A stretch of DNA of 64,000 nt from Plumapathes pennacea (taxonomy: Eukaryota; Cnidaria; Anthozoa; Antipatharia; Myriopathidae): assembly GCA_964036295.1 (NCBI GenBank), contig OZ038464.1, forward strand, positions 26,020,508 to 26,084,507, given 5' to 3'. Both the position numbers and the translations under genes were made by a program. The notes under the pieces are model-generated. The model searched no databases. It was given only the letters and a program-made list of their open reading frames with translations, and was not told the DNA's origin. Of this stretch, positions 24,850 through 36,745 are shown piece by piece. How positions within the stretch are numbered: position 1 is the stretch's first letter; every line of letters begins with the position of its first letter.

Positions 24850-26480
24850 ATGATGCAACTTTCACGAAATGTTTCTGGGATTCTAACGAAGGTTTTGATC
24901 TTGATATGTTTGATTCAGCGGTTCAAGAGGAATAGTAAGTCGTCGCCTCATACATCTTGTACTTTTTGAACAAAAGAACCAAAAAGGAAATGTAGTTTCC
25001 TTCCTATATCTCGCCAAGAGTTGAAGAAAAATAAAGGAAATGTATAAAAAAAAAGTCTCGCTATAGTCCCAGGAAAGTTTCCTGAATGTTTGAAGGGATT
25101 TTAAATTTGAGCAAAATCGGCAATTTTTAACAAAAATCTTGGACTATAGCCTCACCATTTTGTCAAAACTTGGCTATTTTTGGCGAAATCTCACAATTGC
25201 ATGAAACTTTCACTAAATGTTCCTGGAAGTCTAGTGAAGGTTTTGATGTAATATTTGTGATGTTTGATTTAGCGGTTCACGAGTAATAGTAAGTCATCAC
25301 CTCACACATCTTGTACTTTTTGAACAAAAGAACTAAAAATAAGTGTAGTTTTCTTCCTATATCTTGTCAAAAGCTGAAGAAAAATAAAGCAAATGTATAG
25401 AAAAAAGTCTCACTATAGTCCCCGGAAAGTTTCGTGAAAGTTTGAAGGATTTAAAATTTGACTAAAATCGGCCATTTTTGACAAAAATCGTGGACTATAG
25501 TTTTACCATTTTTGGTCAAATCTCAGAATCGCATGAAACTTTCACGAAATGCTCGTGGGAGTCTAAAGCCCTGGCCAAACGAGATGCAAGTCGATGCAAG
25601 TTTGACATGACAAAAAAATTTGCATCGACTTGCAAAAGGTGGCCAAACGAGACGCAAGTCGATGCAAGCTCATGCAAGTTTTGTAAAAACTTTTTCTTTT
25701 TTAGACGGTTCTGAGTCAGAAACCGAGTAAAAAGTCTCTCTTGAGCTGGAACTTAATGAGGAGGCTTTTACTTTTGATTTTTTTGATTTAGACTTGCCTT
25801 TGCTAACGCGCTCTTCGCTGTTTTAGGTGAAAAACTTGCGTCGACTTGCATGAAAATTTGAACATGTTCAAATTCCATGCAAGTCACTGCAAGTCGATGC
25901 AAGTCCGTGCAAGTTGGTGGCCAAACAAAACGCAAGTCCGCGCAAGTTTGAAAACTTGCATCGACTTGCGTTGACTTGCACCTCGTTTGGCCAGGGCTTA
26001 ACGAAGGTTTTGATGTAATATTTGTGATGTTTGATTCAGCGGTTCACACATCTTGTACTTTTTGAACAAAAGAACCAATAAAAATCTCGTCAAAAACTGA
26101 AGAACATTAAAACACATGTAAAGGAAAAAGTCTCATTATATAGTCCCAGGAAAGTTTTCTGAAAGTTTGATGGGATTTAAAATTTTGACCAAAACCGGCC
26201 ATATTTGGCAAAAGTCATGGACTATAGCCTAACCATTTTTTCAAAAATTGGCCATTTTTGGCCAAATCTCAGAATCGCATGAAAGTTTCAGTAATAACTA
26301 CGTAATAACTAGTAACTAAACTATGAGTAATAGTAAGTCATCGCCTCACACATCTTGTACTTTTTGAAAAGAACCCAAAAAAATGTGTAGTTTTCTTGCT
26401 ATATCGCGTCAAAAATTGAAGAAAAATATAGCAATTGTATAGAAAAAAGTATCATTATAGTCCCAAGAAAGCCACTGAAG
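24850..26480. repeat. Diverged satellite monomers, right edge
   Basis: Three to four degenerate units of about 350 bp follow the homogeneous array (ggactatag starts near 25141, 25492 and 26219). Each carries cacatcttgtactttttgaa, gaagaaaaataaag and tatagtcccagg or variants. They match the single left-edge monomer better than the array core. One is split by a MITE at 25567-25998. Confidence 0.8.
25567..25998. mobile_element. PIF/Harbinger-like MITE, TAA duplication
   Basis: A 432-bp element with TIR agccctggccaaacgag (left) and its complement ctcgtttggccagggct (right), flanked by the 3-bp duplication taa (25564-25566 and 25999-26001). Excising it restores gtctaacgaagg, as in the neighbouring monomers. 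A 3-bp TAA/TTA target and this style of TIR fit PIF/Harbinger. The subterminal regions are packed with direct and inverted copies of gatgcaagtc, possible transposase-binding repeats. No transposase frame. Confidence 0.8.
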
Positions 26481-27061
26481 CAATGGTTTTTGCTCATTTG
26501 CATTAGGTTCGACACATGTGAGGAGAGACGTTCGAAACAGGCCTAAGTGATATTTTGACAGCGTGAATGCGCGCAAATACGATCTAAGTGCGAATCGAAG
26601 TCATTTTATTGATTTCTATATCTCCACTGATTCCTGCACAAATGAGTAACTGACACAACTTCGACACCAACAGATGTTTCAAGAGAAATAAATTGACGTC
26701 CAAAACACGCAGCCACGACAAAATCAACCTCTTTATTTCACTCAGATCTGTCAAATTGGTGAGACTGCGAACACTGATGAAACCTGCGAACACGAATTGT
26801 TTGTGTTTACAATTTGCAAACGAATCTTCTTGATTCTCAGTATATATGCTAACTCTTTTTTTAACTCGTAAATAATATAAAAAAATAAATACGCATTTCC
26901 CTGTTTTGAAACAACTTATTTACTCGCCGTTTGTAGTTTGGCGAGGCGACTTGCATAACTCAGCCGTACTGCACGCCCAACAAATACTTATTATATGAGA
27001 TGAATCACTTACATGTAAACTGCGGAACAAAGAATGACAGTGAAAGCGATACAAGCTCCCA
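26481..27061. other. Intergenic, nothing recognised
   Basis: AT-rich single-copy-looking sequence between the satellite flank and a SINE-like element. No coding exon, RNA gene or defined repeat was found. Confidence 0.4.
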
Positions 27062-27147
27062 TACGGCTTCATAGCTTAGTGGTAAGATCGTCACACAGGT
27101 ATCGCGAAGGTCATGGGTGCGATTTCTGTTGAAACCCGGATATTTTT
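27062..27147 (+). repeat. tRNA-derived SINE head (degenerate)
   Basis: A TAGCTTAGTGG A-box at 27072-27082 and a degraded B-box GGTGCGATTTC at 27116-27126, about 35 bp apart, as in a tRNA-type polymerase III promoter. The B-box deviates from GGTTCGANTCC and no acceptor stem pairs, so this is not a working tRNA. A MITE begins directly after it. Confidence 0.55.
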
Positions 27148-27392
27148 CCAGGCTCTGGGCCAGCACGATTAGGCTAATCCTGGATTAGGTCTAAAGTTTC
27201 ATGTCATTTATATGCCTGAAAATGCAAAGGTTTCGTCCACAACAACTTCCTTTATGCGTTTTTAAGCTGGAACAAGCTTTTTAATCTATCTTCGAACAAA
27301 ACTCTGCAGTTTATTGGCAGAGAGGTCGAGAGAAAGAATTTCGTTAATCCTGGATTAGCTTAATCGGCTTTCGAAAAACCAGGCCCTGGAGG
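27148..27392. mobile_element. Small TIR element (MITE), copy 2
   Basis: Same family as 433-654, opposite orientation. The left end gggccagcacgattagg and the right end aaaaaccaggccc are imperfect inverted repeats, each followed inward by taatcctggatta in one orientation or the other. The interior shares the cagagaggtcgagagaaag region with copy 1. It appears to be inserted in the tail of the preceding SINE-like sequence. Confidence 0.6.
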
Positions 27393-27890
27393 GTAACTTT
27401 CACTATCTGATATATATTGTATGAGATAGTTGAGTGTGTAGTACGGATGTACATTTTTAAGAGTCGTGCAGTACTTTGGCCATCCGATTTAACTCCGTTG
27501 CTACGAGCAAATATAGTGATTTGTAGCTTGATTTTTGCTGCGTGTCGCAAATGGTTTTCTTCGATTTTTCACTTCCGTTTCCCCTATATACTATGTAGTC
27601 ATTTAGAATTCCCTTTAAACCGAGCTTGGTAAGGCTGTAAGGAGGAACAGTACAACCGAACCGCGTTTGACCGAAGAAAATTGACTTTGATCAATCTTGA
27701 CAGGTTACAGGAGCTCCGAAAACGGCACAAATGGGTGCATTATTTGGTAACACGGCAGCGCCAAACGAACACAGGCGTGTTTTTCTTCTCGACTTCTTTT
27801 TTGTTCATCGCGGAACTTTGTGATACTTTCGTTTCGTTTCTTTTTCCTTTCAGAGTTTCACATGTAGTGCAAACATACGGTCATTGTCAA

Positions 27891-28496
27891 TCAGACATTG
27901 TTGTTGACGTGGTCTTCAACGAATTGTTGGAGTGTTGACGCGTCTACCGGAATGTACAAATGTTCCACTCCATCTACCTGGACAAAAACAAACAAACAAA
28001 CAAACAATAAATCACAACGCGAGTTGCACCCGGCTACTGCAACAAGAGCATTGACGACGACGACGACAACAACAACAACAACAACAACACTGAGTCAAAT
28101 AGTGGACGTACCTTTTTCGACCGGAGCAATTTGTGGTCTCTGAATTCGGTCAACTGTGCACGTAACGTCAAGTCACTATTGACAAGAAACTTCTCCCGAC
28201 ATTTAGTGTAACAGTCATGAAAGGACAAACCTGCAACAAAGAGTGACCCCAGTCAAACAAGTAAACTTACACTATTGCTAATTAACTCCACTGAAAACAA
28301 AACATGTCCATTAACTCGAGTACCTCCACAACTACTACTACTATTGCAACTACTACTACAGCACAACAACTGCCACTACCGCTACTACTGCGCTGCTGCT
28401 ATCACTACTATCACCACCATCACCACAACCACTACTACTACTACTACCACCACAACAACCACTACTACTACTACTACTACTACTACCACAACAACC

Positions 28497-28528
<32 letters not shown>

Positions 28529-28532
28529 AACA

Positions 28533-28564
<32 letters not shown>

Positions 28565-28571
28565 CACAACA

Positions 28572-28609
<38 letters not shown>

Positions 28610-28613
28610 AACA

Positions 28614-28645
<32 letters not shown>

Positions 28646-28652
28646 CACAACA

Positions 28653-28693
<41 letters not shown>

Positions 28694-28733
28694 AACAACC
28701 ACTACTACTACTACTACTACTACCACCACAACA

Positions 28734-28768
<35 letters not shown>

Positions 28769-28835
28769 CACAACAACCACTACTACTACTACTACTACCA
28801 CAACAACCACTACTACTACTACTACCACCACAACA

Positions 28836-28876
<41 letters not shown>

Positions 28877-28886
28877 CACAACAACC

Positions 28887-28918
<32 letters not shown>

Positions 28919-29039
28919 AACAACCACAACAACCACTACTACTACTACTACTACCACCACAACAACCACAACAACCACTACTACTACTACTACTACCACA
29001 ACAACCACTACTACTACTACTACTACTACCACCACAACA

Positions 29040-29074
<35 letters not shown>

Positions 29075-29207
29075 CACAACAACCACTACTACTACTACTA
29101 CTACTACCACCACAACAACCACAACAACCACTACTACTACTACTACTACCACCACAACAACCACAACAACCACTACTACTACTACTACTACTACTACCAC
29201 AACAACC

Positions 29208-29239
<32 letters not shown>

Positions 29240-32200
29240 AACAACCACTACTACTACTACTACTACTATTACTATTAACTATTACTACTAGTTTCTTCTA
29301 CTACTATTGTCATAGTCTGCTCGCAGCCGTTTTCGTGGTCGCAACACTTTGTGCCCCTCCCTCCCAAACTTTGGGGGGGAGGGGGCACAAAGTGTTGCGA
29401 CCACAAAAACGGCTGCGAGCAGACTACTATTGCCATTACTACATAGAACTCTGCTATCTCAAACTCGGTTATCTCGAAATCCCCGCTATCTCGAAAAGAA
29501 ATCGATTTTCCTTGAAAACGAACTTGATAGAAATTCCCCCTGGGTAGGACCCCGCTATCTCGATCCCCCGTTATCTGGAACTATTTCTCGGTTCCCTTGA
29601 GACTTCCAGTTAGCGAGGTTTTACCAACTACTTTAGAAATGTCCATCAATTTACCGTTATACGAGCTGCAGTCCTTTTCTTCTAACTGGTGATTGGCTAT
29701 AAGAATAAATATTCCACGTGCATTTGGCGTGAGGCTCCTGAAGACATGAGTGAGAGAACTCAGTGCCAGAGCTCCCGACTGCTGCACCAACAAAGAATTC
29801 TCGTACGAGGTCTCCTCGGAGTAAGATTCAAAGGTTGTGACGTCATACCATAACCAGTTAAACCGGCTTGACTGCGTTTGGTCCCAGACTGTTGAAGGAA
29901 CAGAGGACCCTTAAAGACTATATAGAGTGATGTTTGGAATTCTCTTTAACACCAATGAAACAACTGGTAGAGCCCATTGCGTGTTTTGGAATTGGTGTGG
30001 TTATTTAAGATAGATATGCAACTTCAGAAAACTTCCATTGGGTGACGTGGTTTCCCGCAGGTTTACGTACTTTTTGGACAAACTGCAATATGCAACATGA
30101 CTACAACCTAATAAGACCTACACTAACCATTTTCGTGTGCCACAATTTACTTAAAGATGTGTACACAGCGTTATGCAGAGATGGCATATGATACCTTCTA
30201 TTGGGGGGGGGGACAGGTACCGAGGAGAAAGGAGCTCTGTACACAACCGTTTCACTATTTGATGAGCCGCCGTCCACAAATTAAAAATACAAATGTTTAG
30301 GCTTTCACGAATGTTACAAAGTTCGTAACGCTGGCGTTCTGATCACATCCGCTGATTCAGTGAACGTCATGTCAAATGCGTGACGGCCTCATCTTGCGCA
30401 TGCTCGAATGAAAACAAAACAGTTGCGTGGCTTTGTAGGTTCCGTTGTTTCGTGACGTCTCTCCAGCACTACGTAACACTGTTCATCATTGATATTTTGT
30501 TGCACTTACTTAGCGGAGCATTAATATGGTCGATGCTTGCAATCAAATGAATGGAGTCCATTTCTGCCAGAATACTCAAAATTGTTTGTGTCTACAAATC
30601 AAACAAGGGACAAACAAACAAACAAACAAACAAGCAGTAGAAAACAAACATCATTAATCGCACAGAGAAGCCTTTCTTTTAAAGCTTAAATTTTAGCATT
30701 TGTGGCTAAAAGATCCTGAAGTATTTCTGCTGTCGTGCACGAGTGCTCTTTTAAAGTAGTTGAAAACGTTGTCTGAGGCAAAATAAGAAAAGCTGGAGTG
30801 ATTTTAACGGAATATTTGTAGAAGTTGAAATTGAAACCTGGATCGCATTTTACTTATAAAAGCAATACAGAGAGAGAGAGAGAGCTGCAGAAGGGAATAC
30901 TGTGGTAAAACTGGTTATAACACAGATTCGAGAACTTCCGATAAAACTGATACACACACATAGTAGACAAATCTGCAAATCATTGATGGGAAGTGGTGTA
31001 TGTGAGGGTGTTGGTAATAGATGGCTAATCCAACTGATATATAATGATGATTCTTACCTTGCCGGCCCTGAGCATAGCTCCATCGATGTTGTGGATGACA
31101 AGAAACAAATCTTCACGAACTTGAATAAAAATAAAGGCTTTCCTCAGAAAACAACGAGAGCAAAATGACCTAAATAAAATGACCGGTTTCCCACCGAATG
31201 AATTAACTGTATTTATCAAAAAATTGTGGTACTAATTATTATTGAGTTAGTCAAATTGAAATGTACTTCTGCAAAATGGCACTGACATGGAGAAACTACT
31301 TTTTATGGTCAGGTGATTTTAGAGCGGTTTTCGAACGACTGACGGAAACCAAAACCAAAGTTATTACAGCGTCATTTATACAAGGGCTGCAAGAAAACAC
31401 TTTCAACCAACCAGAAGCCACGTGTAATTTGCGATTTGTTTTACTCTGAAGAAGTTATTAATCAGTGCAAGGAAATGTCATCGCCACTTGCTTGCAAGCG
31501 GGAGAAGTTCGCAATCGGGTTTTGCTTTTGTGATTGGCCAAGAACGCTACCAAAATGTTTTGGTTAATCATAAAATGCAGCAAACCGTTCTATGGCAAGA
31601 AGTTTAGATGTTTGAAGGTTTACTTACGATTGCCTTTGATAAAATCACATTGTTCTGTTACGCTCTTGAATGTACCCTTGTGCTGCAGCAGGTCTTGAGT
31701 TATGCTGTTCAGTATCTGAAATAAACAACAAAGAGAAAGCGCTTAGGAATTGGACACGTTGTTTTATGTATGAACTATTTTACTGCTCCCAGAATCCTGC
31801 TAATGATAATAATTATTAATGATAATACTTATCAATAAACTCACATGTTTGAGTGTGAGACTTGGAAAAAATCCATTCACTACAAGCAACGACTGGCCAT
31901 GCAGTACAGATGACCTGAACTGGTCGAGTAAAGTTCGCTTGGAACCAAGTCCATACAGCAGAAGGTTGAAGGCATTTCTGCAAAAAACGAACACGAGACA
32001 AGTAACGTCACAGAAAGATCCTGGCTTCAAAACCGGCGGCGAATGCAAACAATACTGCCATGGATCGATTGCTCGCACCAAACTCTCGTAGCTGATAAAA
32101 CAAAAACAGTGAAAACAACAACAACAATAACAACAACAACATTTACCTACTTCCGTAAATGACTGTGCAAAAACAAACAAACAAAAAAAATGAAGAAAAC

Positions 32201-35200
32201 TGTTTGCAGAAATTTTGAAACAAACCCAGGAACTTACCGCAGTAGAAAAAGCCAGTGATGAAACAGTGTTCTATAGCCGAGGTAGATCTGGGAGCACTCT
32301 CTGGCGTGGCTGGACGATACCATACTCAGATGGGACACCAAAGACTAGAACGAGGAGAACATTTATAGTTTTTGGTCACACTTGGTTCGCTGCCTAATCT
32401 AAACACTATTATACGACATTCTTGAAAATAGTCGCGTGATTGCTTTGGTTTTGTATTTGCTACGCTTTAGGATTGGTCCAAACAAGTTTAGGAGCAGCAT
32501 TATTGGCCAATCAGGATCAAAAGCAAGACGTGATACGATCTTTTCTTACGTAACTATGCAGCAAATCTTCTTTGTACTTTGTTTTGGAAGTGAATTTGTG
32601 GAAAAAGCACAAGGATTTCTTGGCATAAGCTTTTGAGTGTTCTAAATGTTGTTGCCACATGCGCAGCAGCTGTATGGAGAGGGGGAGGGGAGGGGGGACT
32701 TGGGGTTTTTTCGTTGGAAGTAACAGATTATATCAAACCTGTTGGTCCATTTGGGGCATGTTTAGATTTGCCAACGTTCTATCCGAAGTAACACACTTGC
32801 TGCTTTGTTGATGGAAATATTCATCCAGAATGTCACACTGTAAGTACATGAGATACAGTATGGATAAAAATTAACTCAAAACCAATGAAATGTTATGGTC
32901 TAACCCAAATCAATATCTGACAATATCTGATGCTAATCAGAAAAGTTATCCTATGCTTGAGTTAAAAAAACAAAACAAAAAAAACAAAACATTAAGCAGA
33001 CGGAAAAATAACTTATATAGAATCTTTGCCTTTTAATTTAAAAATTTTCAGAATTATGCTATTTTTACTAAATAGACTAATTTTGGAGGCCAACTTCATC
33101 TGAAAGCATTTTATTATTTTTTTGCTATTATTTATTTAAGTCCCGCAAGGTAATTTTTCTAGATAAGGGCAATTTCTGGACTTTGAGACCCGGCTACTCA
33201 CCACGTCGTTGGTGCTTGATTCAGGTTTGCTATGCCTGAAAATACACAAAGTCCACAATCTCATGCAAAAGGAAAACCATTATTAGGCAAAGAAAAATTT
33301 AAGGACATGATCCAGATGCTAAAAGCCCATCAGCTTTTGTCTTCCATAATAACTACAGTATTCCCTGAATTTTTGACAGATGGTGAACAAGCACAACTTC
33401 ATGTGTATTTTTCAAACGAGTACAGATGGACTTGTCTATATTGTATTTGCATTGCCACTGCAAGCATTGATGCACACAACCCATAAATTTGTCATACAGT
33501 CAATTCTGTGAAAATGTATGCACAATCTTGTCAAGGTGGATGAATTAAGATAATGTCAGGTATGAATATTGAACTATAAATATGTACCTGTCGACAGTAG
33601 ATGTCAACTTTGCATCAGACAAACTGTCACTGTCACTGGGGCAGACATCATTTGGGTCCTCTTCATCTGAATCTTGGTATTCTACAAAAAATATGTATTG
33701 CAAGTTAGCAACAAAGATTCGTACAGATGTATTTCAGATCAATACATTACCTCCTATCTTATCTTACAACCCCCATGCAATTCAGAAAAGTCTCAAAATT
33801 ATCCCACATGTATTTGGGAGGCTGGCTAGGATTGACTGATATCAACTGCCACATCGTGGAAAAAGTTATTGTTTTTTAACTTATAGAAAAGACTTGGTAT
33901 GTTCTGTATACATGAAGTAAAGCTGCTTAGGTTCATGAATTCCACATAGCAAGGGAGATTTTGAAACAAAGATGAAACACAGTCAAACCCATGGTACCTA
34001 CTAAAAAAATAATCACTTGTACTGCATTAAAACGTGGCAAGTTAACATTAACAGTTTGCTCACCAGTGCCTTGAAATGCACCTTTTAGTCTACGAGATGA
34101 ACGTACTCTGCTGGCAGCAACCTGAGTGTTCCGTGCAGCCTGCAGTAAAAATGGAATCATACAGTTTTGAGGAGTATTCTTCTAATTGTGGAGTATTTCA
34201 GTTAAGGAACTTGTCACAGTTGTGTGTTCATTCATAATGCACTCTCTTTATAAGTGTAACCAGCTGGTAGAAAGAATTTAAAAGGGTTATAAATTATTGT
34301 TATCTTTACCAACCTTAACATTTCTTGTGCCTGCAGCTGTATGTAGTTGAGAAAATGAGAAACTATGTGTTAGTTATATGAATCAGTATCACATATGAAG
34401 GGAACAGACGCAAGGCATAGCGTAACTTCTGTTAGAGAAGGAGAGGGTTGAGTTACCAAATTCATAACTGCTACAGTATGGTGCTGGATAAAAGTGTGTT
34501 TTAACCTAGTATGAGAAAATTGGTTTGACTTGTGAAATCCACTTGTAAATGTTCTAAAAAATACTATAAATGAACCCTTGGACTGCATTTCATTAATATT
34601 AAAATATACACATTACTCACGCAGCACTAAACACACACAAACAAAACACACAACAATAACATCAACAACAGTGACAAGAATAGCACAGTACTGCACATAC
34701 ATCTATCATTTTTGCCAGCAGATTTTGTTGCATTGACCCTTTTGGACATTCTTGGGGTTTTTACGTGGAGTGCTTCAGAGGCTGCAAATTAATAAAAACA
34801 CTTTTAGTACACCCTGGTGAAAATCCTTGCAAGGATCCTGCAGGATTCCTGGCAGGATCCTTGAAGGATCCTGGCATATCTTGCCCTGCCAGGATCCTTA
34901 CAAGATCCTTGCAGGATCCTTGTAGTCAAGAAAAATTTGGGCAGGATCCTTGAGGATCCTTAAGGATCCTTAAGGATCCTGCAAGGATTTTCACTAAGGA
35001 CATAGATGCCCCATTTCAGGTAGCACTTGTAAATCTTGCCATGAGACAGGAAGGGATGTAGAGTATTTACTATACCATTAAAATCGATTCTTCATTAAGT
35101 AAACAGTTACTGACCTGCTTGAGCCAATGCACCTGCTCTTTTGGGAGTCTTAAAGCCAAACACATCCTTCCCACTGAAAGGGCTGTCAATGTAAAGAGCT

Positions 35201-36739
35201 TAGAAAGGCAAGACAGGGGTGAAAGAATGAATATCAAAAAATATGGTCAAAAAGGAGAAAAAGTGTGCTAGGGAACAAAATTGCGACACACACAATGGTT
35301 ACTGTGTCATGGTTATTTACCAACTGGACGGATCATGCTCTCTTTCTCCACATCCTCGTCACTCTCCCCATCACTGCTGGCTGCAGACATTGCTGCCAGG
35401 CTTTTCCTCTTTAGTTGTAAACCTAAACATGGACAGAACAAAACTTGTATTCTAATTCTCTTGAATTTCTCTGAATCCTGAAATGCTATATAATCTGAGC
35501 TCTAACATTTCTTTTCTGCAACATGCACAATATAATTCAATATTACAGTCGAAGCTCTCTGGGCAGACACTCATAAGCGGATAGCTCTACAATCATATGG
35601 ACGCCCCTACGGAATCCAATTCTAGCTCAGTGAAACTTTGTATGTACACATTCTCCCAAGCAGAGAGCTCCAGTTACATATACTTTTTCAGTTTCCCAAG
35701 GGTTTCCACCTATATGTTTATTGAAAAAGACCATAAGGAACCTAAACTTCAAAATGGTGGCAGTGTTTTAGAATGTTGTGAGTTGCCAGAAGCCCCTGGA
35801 ATTGCCTAACCATTCAACTAGGCTAGACTTATGGCTACTGTAAATTCCCCATTGCCCAAGCCATGTGTACACAAAAGAGCTTTTGTGGTGAATGGGGCAA
35901 AGCTTTGTGTCCGCTAGACCCGCTTAACACCCATTGCACATGCAAAAGAAGTAGGCAGTGAACTAATGACACTAAGACAAATATTGCGGGTAAATGGGTG
36001 ACTGGTACCTGGGAGCTCAGAGCAGCCAGAGTTGCAGGGATGAGCCAACTAGTGAGGTGCTCGTATCACACTAGGCGCGCAGGATGAGCAGCATGGATAG
36101 GAACCCTAGGCATGAAGAGGTCGCAGACCCACATTCACCAGCAAGTGGTGTAGCACTGGCAGGTGAGCACCCGAGGCCAGTCACCAGTTTAATGGGATAT
36201 GGGTGGGACGGGAAAATAACTGCACTACAGATATAGCTGCATGTTATTGCCACACAAGCTCAACTAAAAGGACCAATGCGTAAGTGATACGGAATGTATC
36301 AGGTTCTAAAAGCATTCCAACATGTGCTGCAGAGATAAGGCTATTAAGCTGTCAACAAGATATTGTAAAATGCCGATGTGTTGATGGCAAGCTATGGCTA
36401 ATGCTATTAATAATATGTGGGCAAGCCAGTAACGCAAGCTCAGGTTGTTAACTAAAGTTTACACTGAAGTGTAAACTTCCAATCGCAAAGTTGTGTGTCA
36501 ATGCTTGGACTCTATTTTCTCACAAAGTTCCGCAAAATATATATGTCAATCAACAGATATGAGAGAGGTTTCAGCCGGCGGCTGCGACGACGCGTCTGTA
36601 CATATGCTCCAATAAAAACGTGTTAGTTGTACATAATATATACTGCAAATCACTCACCTTCCTTGCCTCCCGGGGCTACATGGTTCGCAATATCAGTTCT
36701 AATATCTTCGTCCGACACAAACTCGATATCGTCCGCCAT
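27891..36739 (-). CDS. ORC2: Origin recognition complex subunit 2
   Basis: Coding exons, 5' to 3' on the minus strand: 36739-36658, 35422-35321, 35198-35115, 34781-34701, 34336-34314, 34139-34064, 33681-33588, 33235-33202, 32837-32739, 32344-32238, 31977-31845, 31715-31628, 31119-31058, one unplaced short exon, 30563-30510, 29888-29655, 28230-28112, 27977-27891 (stop 27891-27893). About 520 residues are visible. The N-terminus is acidic, basic and disordered. The ORC2 core is recognised by [66 protein letters not shown] and the C-terminal winged-helix part [19 protein letters not shown]. The product acts in the nucleus as a subunit of the six-part complex that marks replication origins. The phase gap shows that the missing exon, between 30564 and 31057, has length 3n+1, about 28 bp. 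Confidence 0.95.
28328..29290. repeat. Compound trinucleotide microsatellite in ORC2 intron
   Basis: Almost 1 kb of (ACT)n blocks of varying length, regularly interrupted by accacaacaacc or accaccacaacaacc. The plus strand is almost free of G from about 28430 to 29266. The very long open frames in every reading register are repeat artefacts. It lies in the intron between ORC2 exons 29888-29655 and 28230-28112. A smaller (ACG/ACA)n tract sits at 28054-28090. Confidence 0.97.
29323..29426. mobile_element. Miniature palindromic element, TA flanks
   Basis: A near-perfect hairpin of about 100 bp. The left arm begins GTCTGCTCGCAGCCGTTTT, the right arm ends in its complement, and the loop is a C-rich/G-rich stretch around 29355-29385. 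The sequence on each side is TA. No coding capacity; probably a Tc1/mariner-type minimal MITE. Confidence 0.7.
29437..29625. mobile_element. Tigger/pogo-like terminal fragment
   Basis: Repeated (g)ctatctcgaa motifs and a terminus reading ccagttagcgaggtttta, the complement of the aacctcgctaactgg type of end seen in pogo/Tigger elements. Only one end is clear. It abuts the ORC2 exon 29888-29655, which begins (as read on plus) just beyond it. Confidence 0.45.
32430..32545. mobile_element. Partial copy of ATTGG-rich MITE
   Basis: Shares tgattgctttggttttg, acgcttt.ggattggtc and ttggccaatcagga with the element at 2518-2809. It lies in the ORC2 intron between exons 32837-32739 and 32344-32238. Ends degraded. 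Confidence 0.5.
34817..34994. repeat. GGATCC-rich inverted-repeat element
   Basis: The termini gtgaaaatccttgca and tgcaaggattttcac are inverted copies. Between them the palindrome GGATCC occurs nine times in about 178 bp, mostly as aggatcctt or aggatcctg. It lies in the ORC2 intron between exons 35198-35115 and 34781-34701. Probably a small MITE built from a self-complementary core; no target duplication could be fixed. Confidence 0.7.
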
Positions 36740-36745
36740 TTTGCC
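36731..36745 (-). promoter_or_regulatory. YY1-like motif over the ORC2 start codon
   Basis: Read on the minus strand, the start region is GCAAAATGGCGGACG, matching the AAnATGGCGGC-type YY1 site often found at or just downstream of animal transcription starts. The ATG of ORC2 lies within the motif. The functional role is inferred from motif similarity only. Confidence 0.45.

Noticed and set aside
27062..27147. Functional tRNA gene
   Set aside because: The B-box is degraded and no acceptor stem or anticodon arm pairs; it reads as a SINE head.
28275..29291. Open frames over 280 codons encoding poly-Thr, Tyr/His/Asn and poly-Val
   Set aside because: They are translations of the ACT/CAA microsatellite in different registers and have no gene-like composition; the region is an ORC2 intron.
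32056..32091. Alternative ORC2 exon reading [12 protein letters not shown]
   Set aside because: It fits in phase, but exon 32344-32238 ending [10 protein letters not shown] matches the family far better and joins directly to 31977-31845.
33232..33486. Plus-strand open frame of 84 codons with protein-like composition
   Set aside because: It lies antisense across an ORC2 intron and exon 33235-33202, has no recognised domain and no splice or promoter context.
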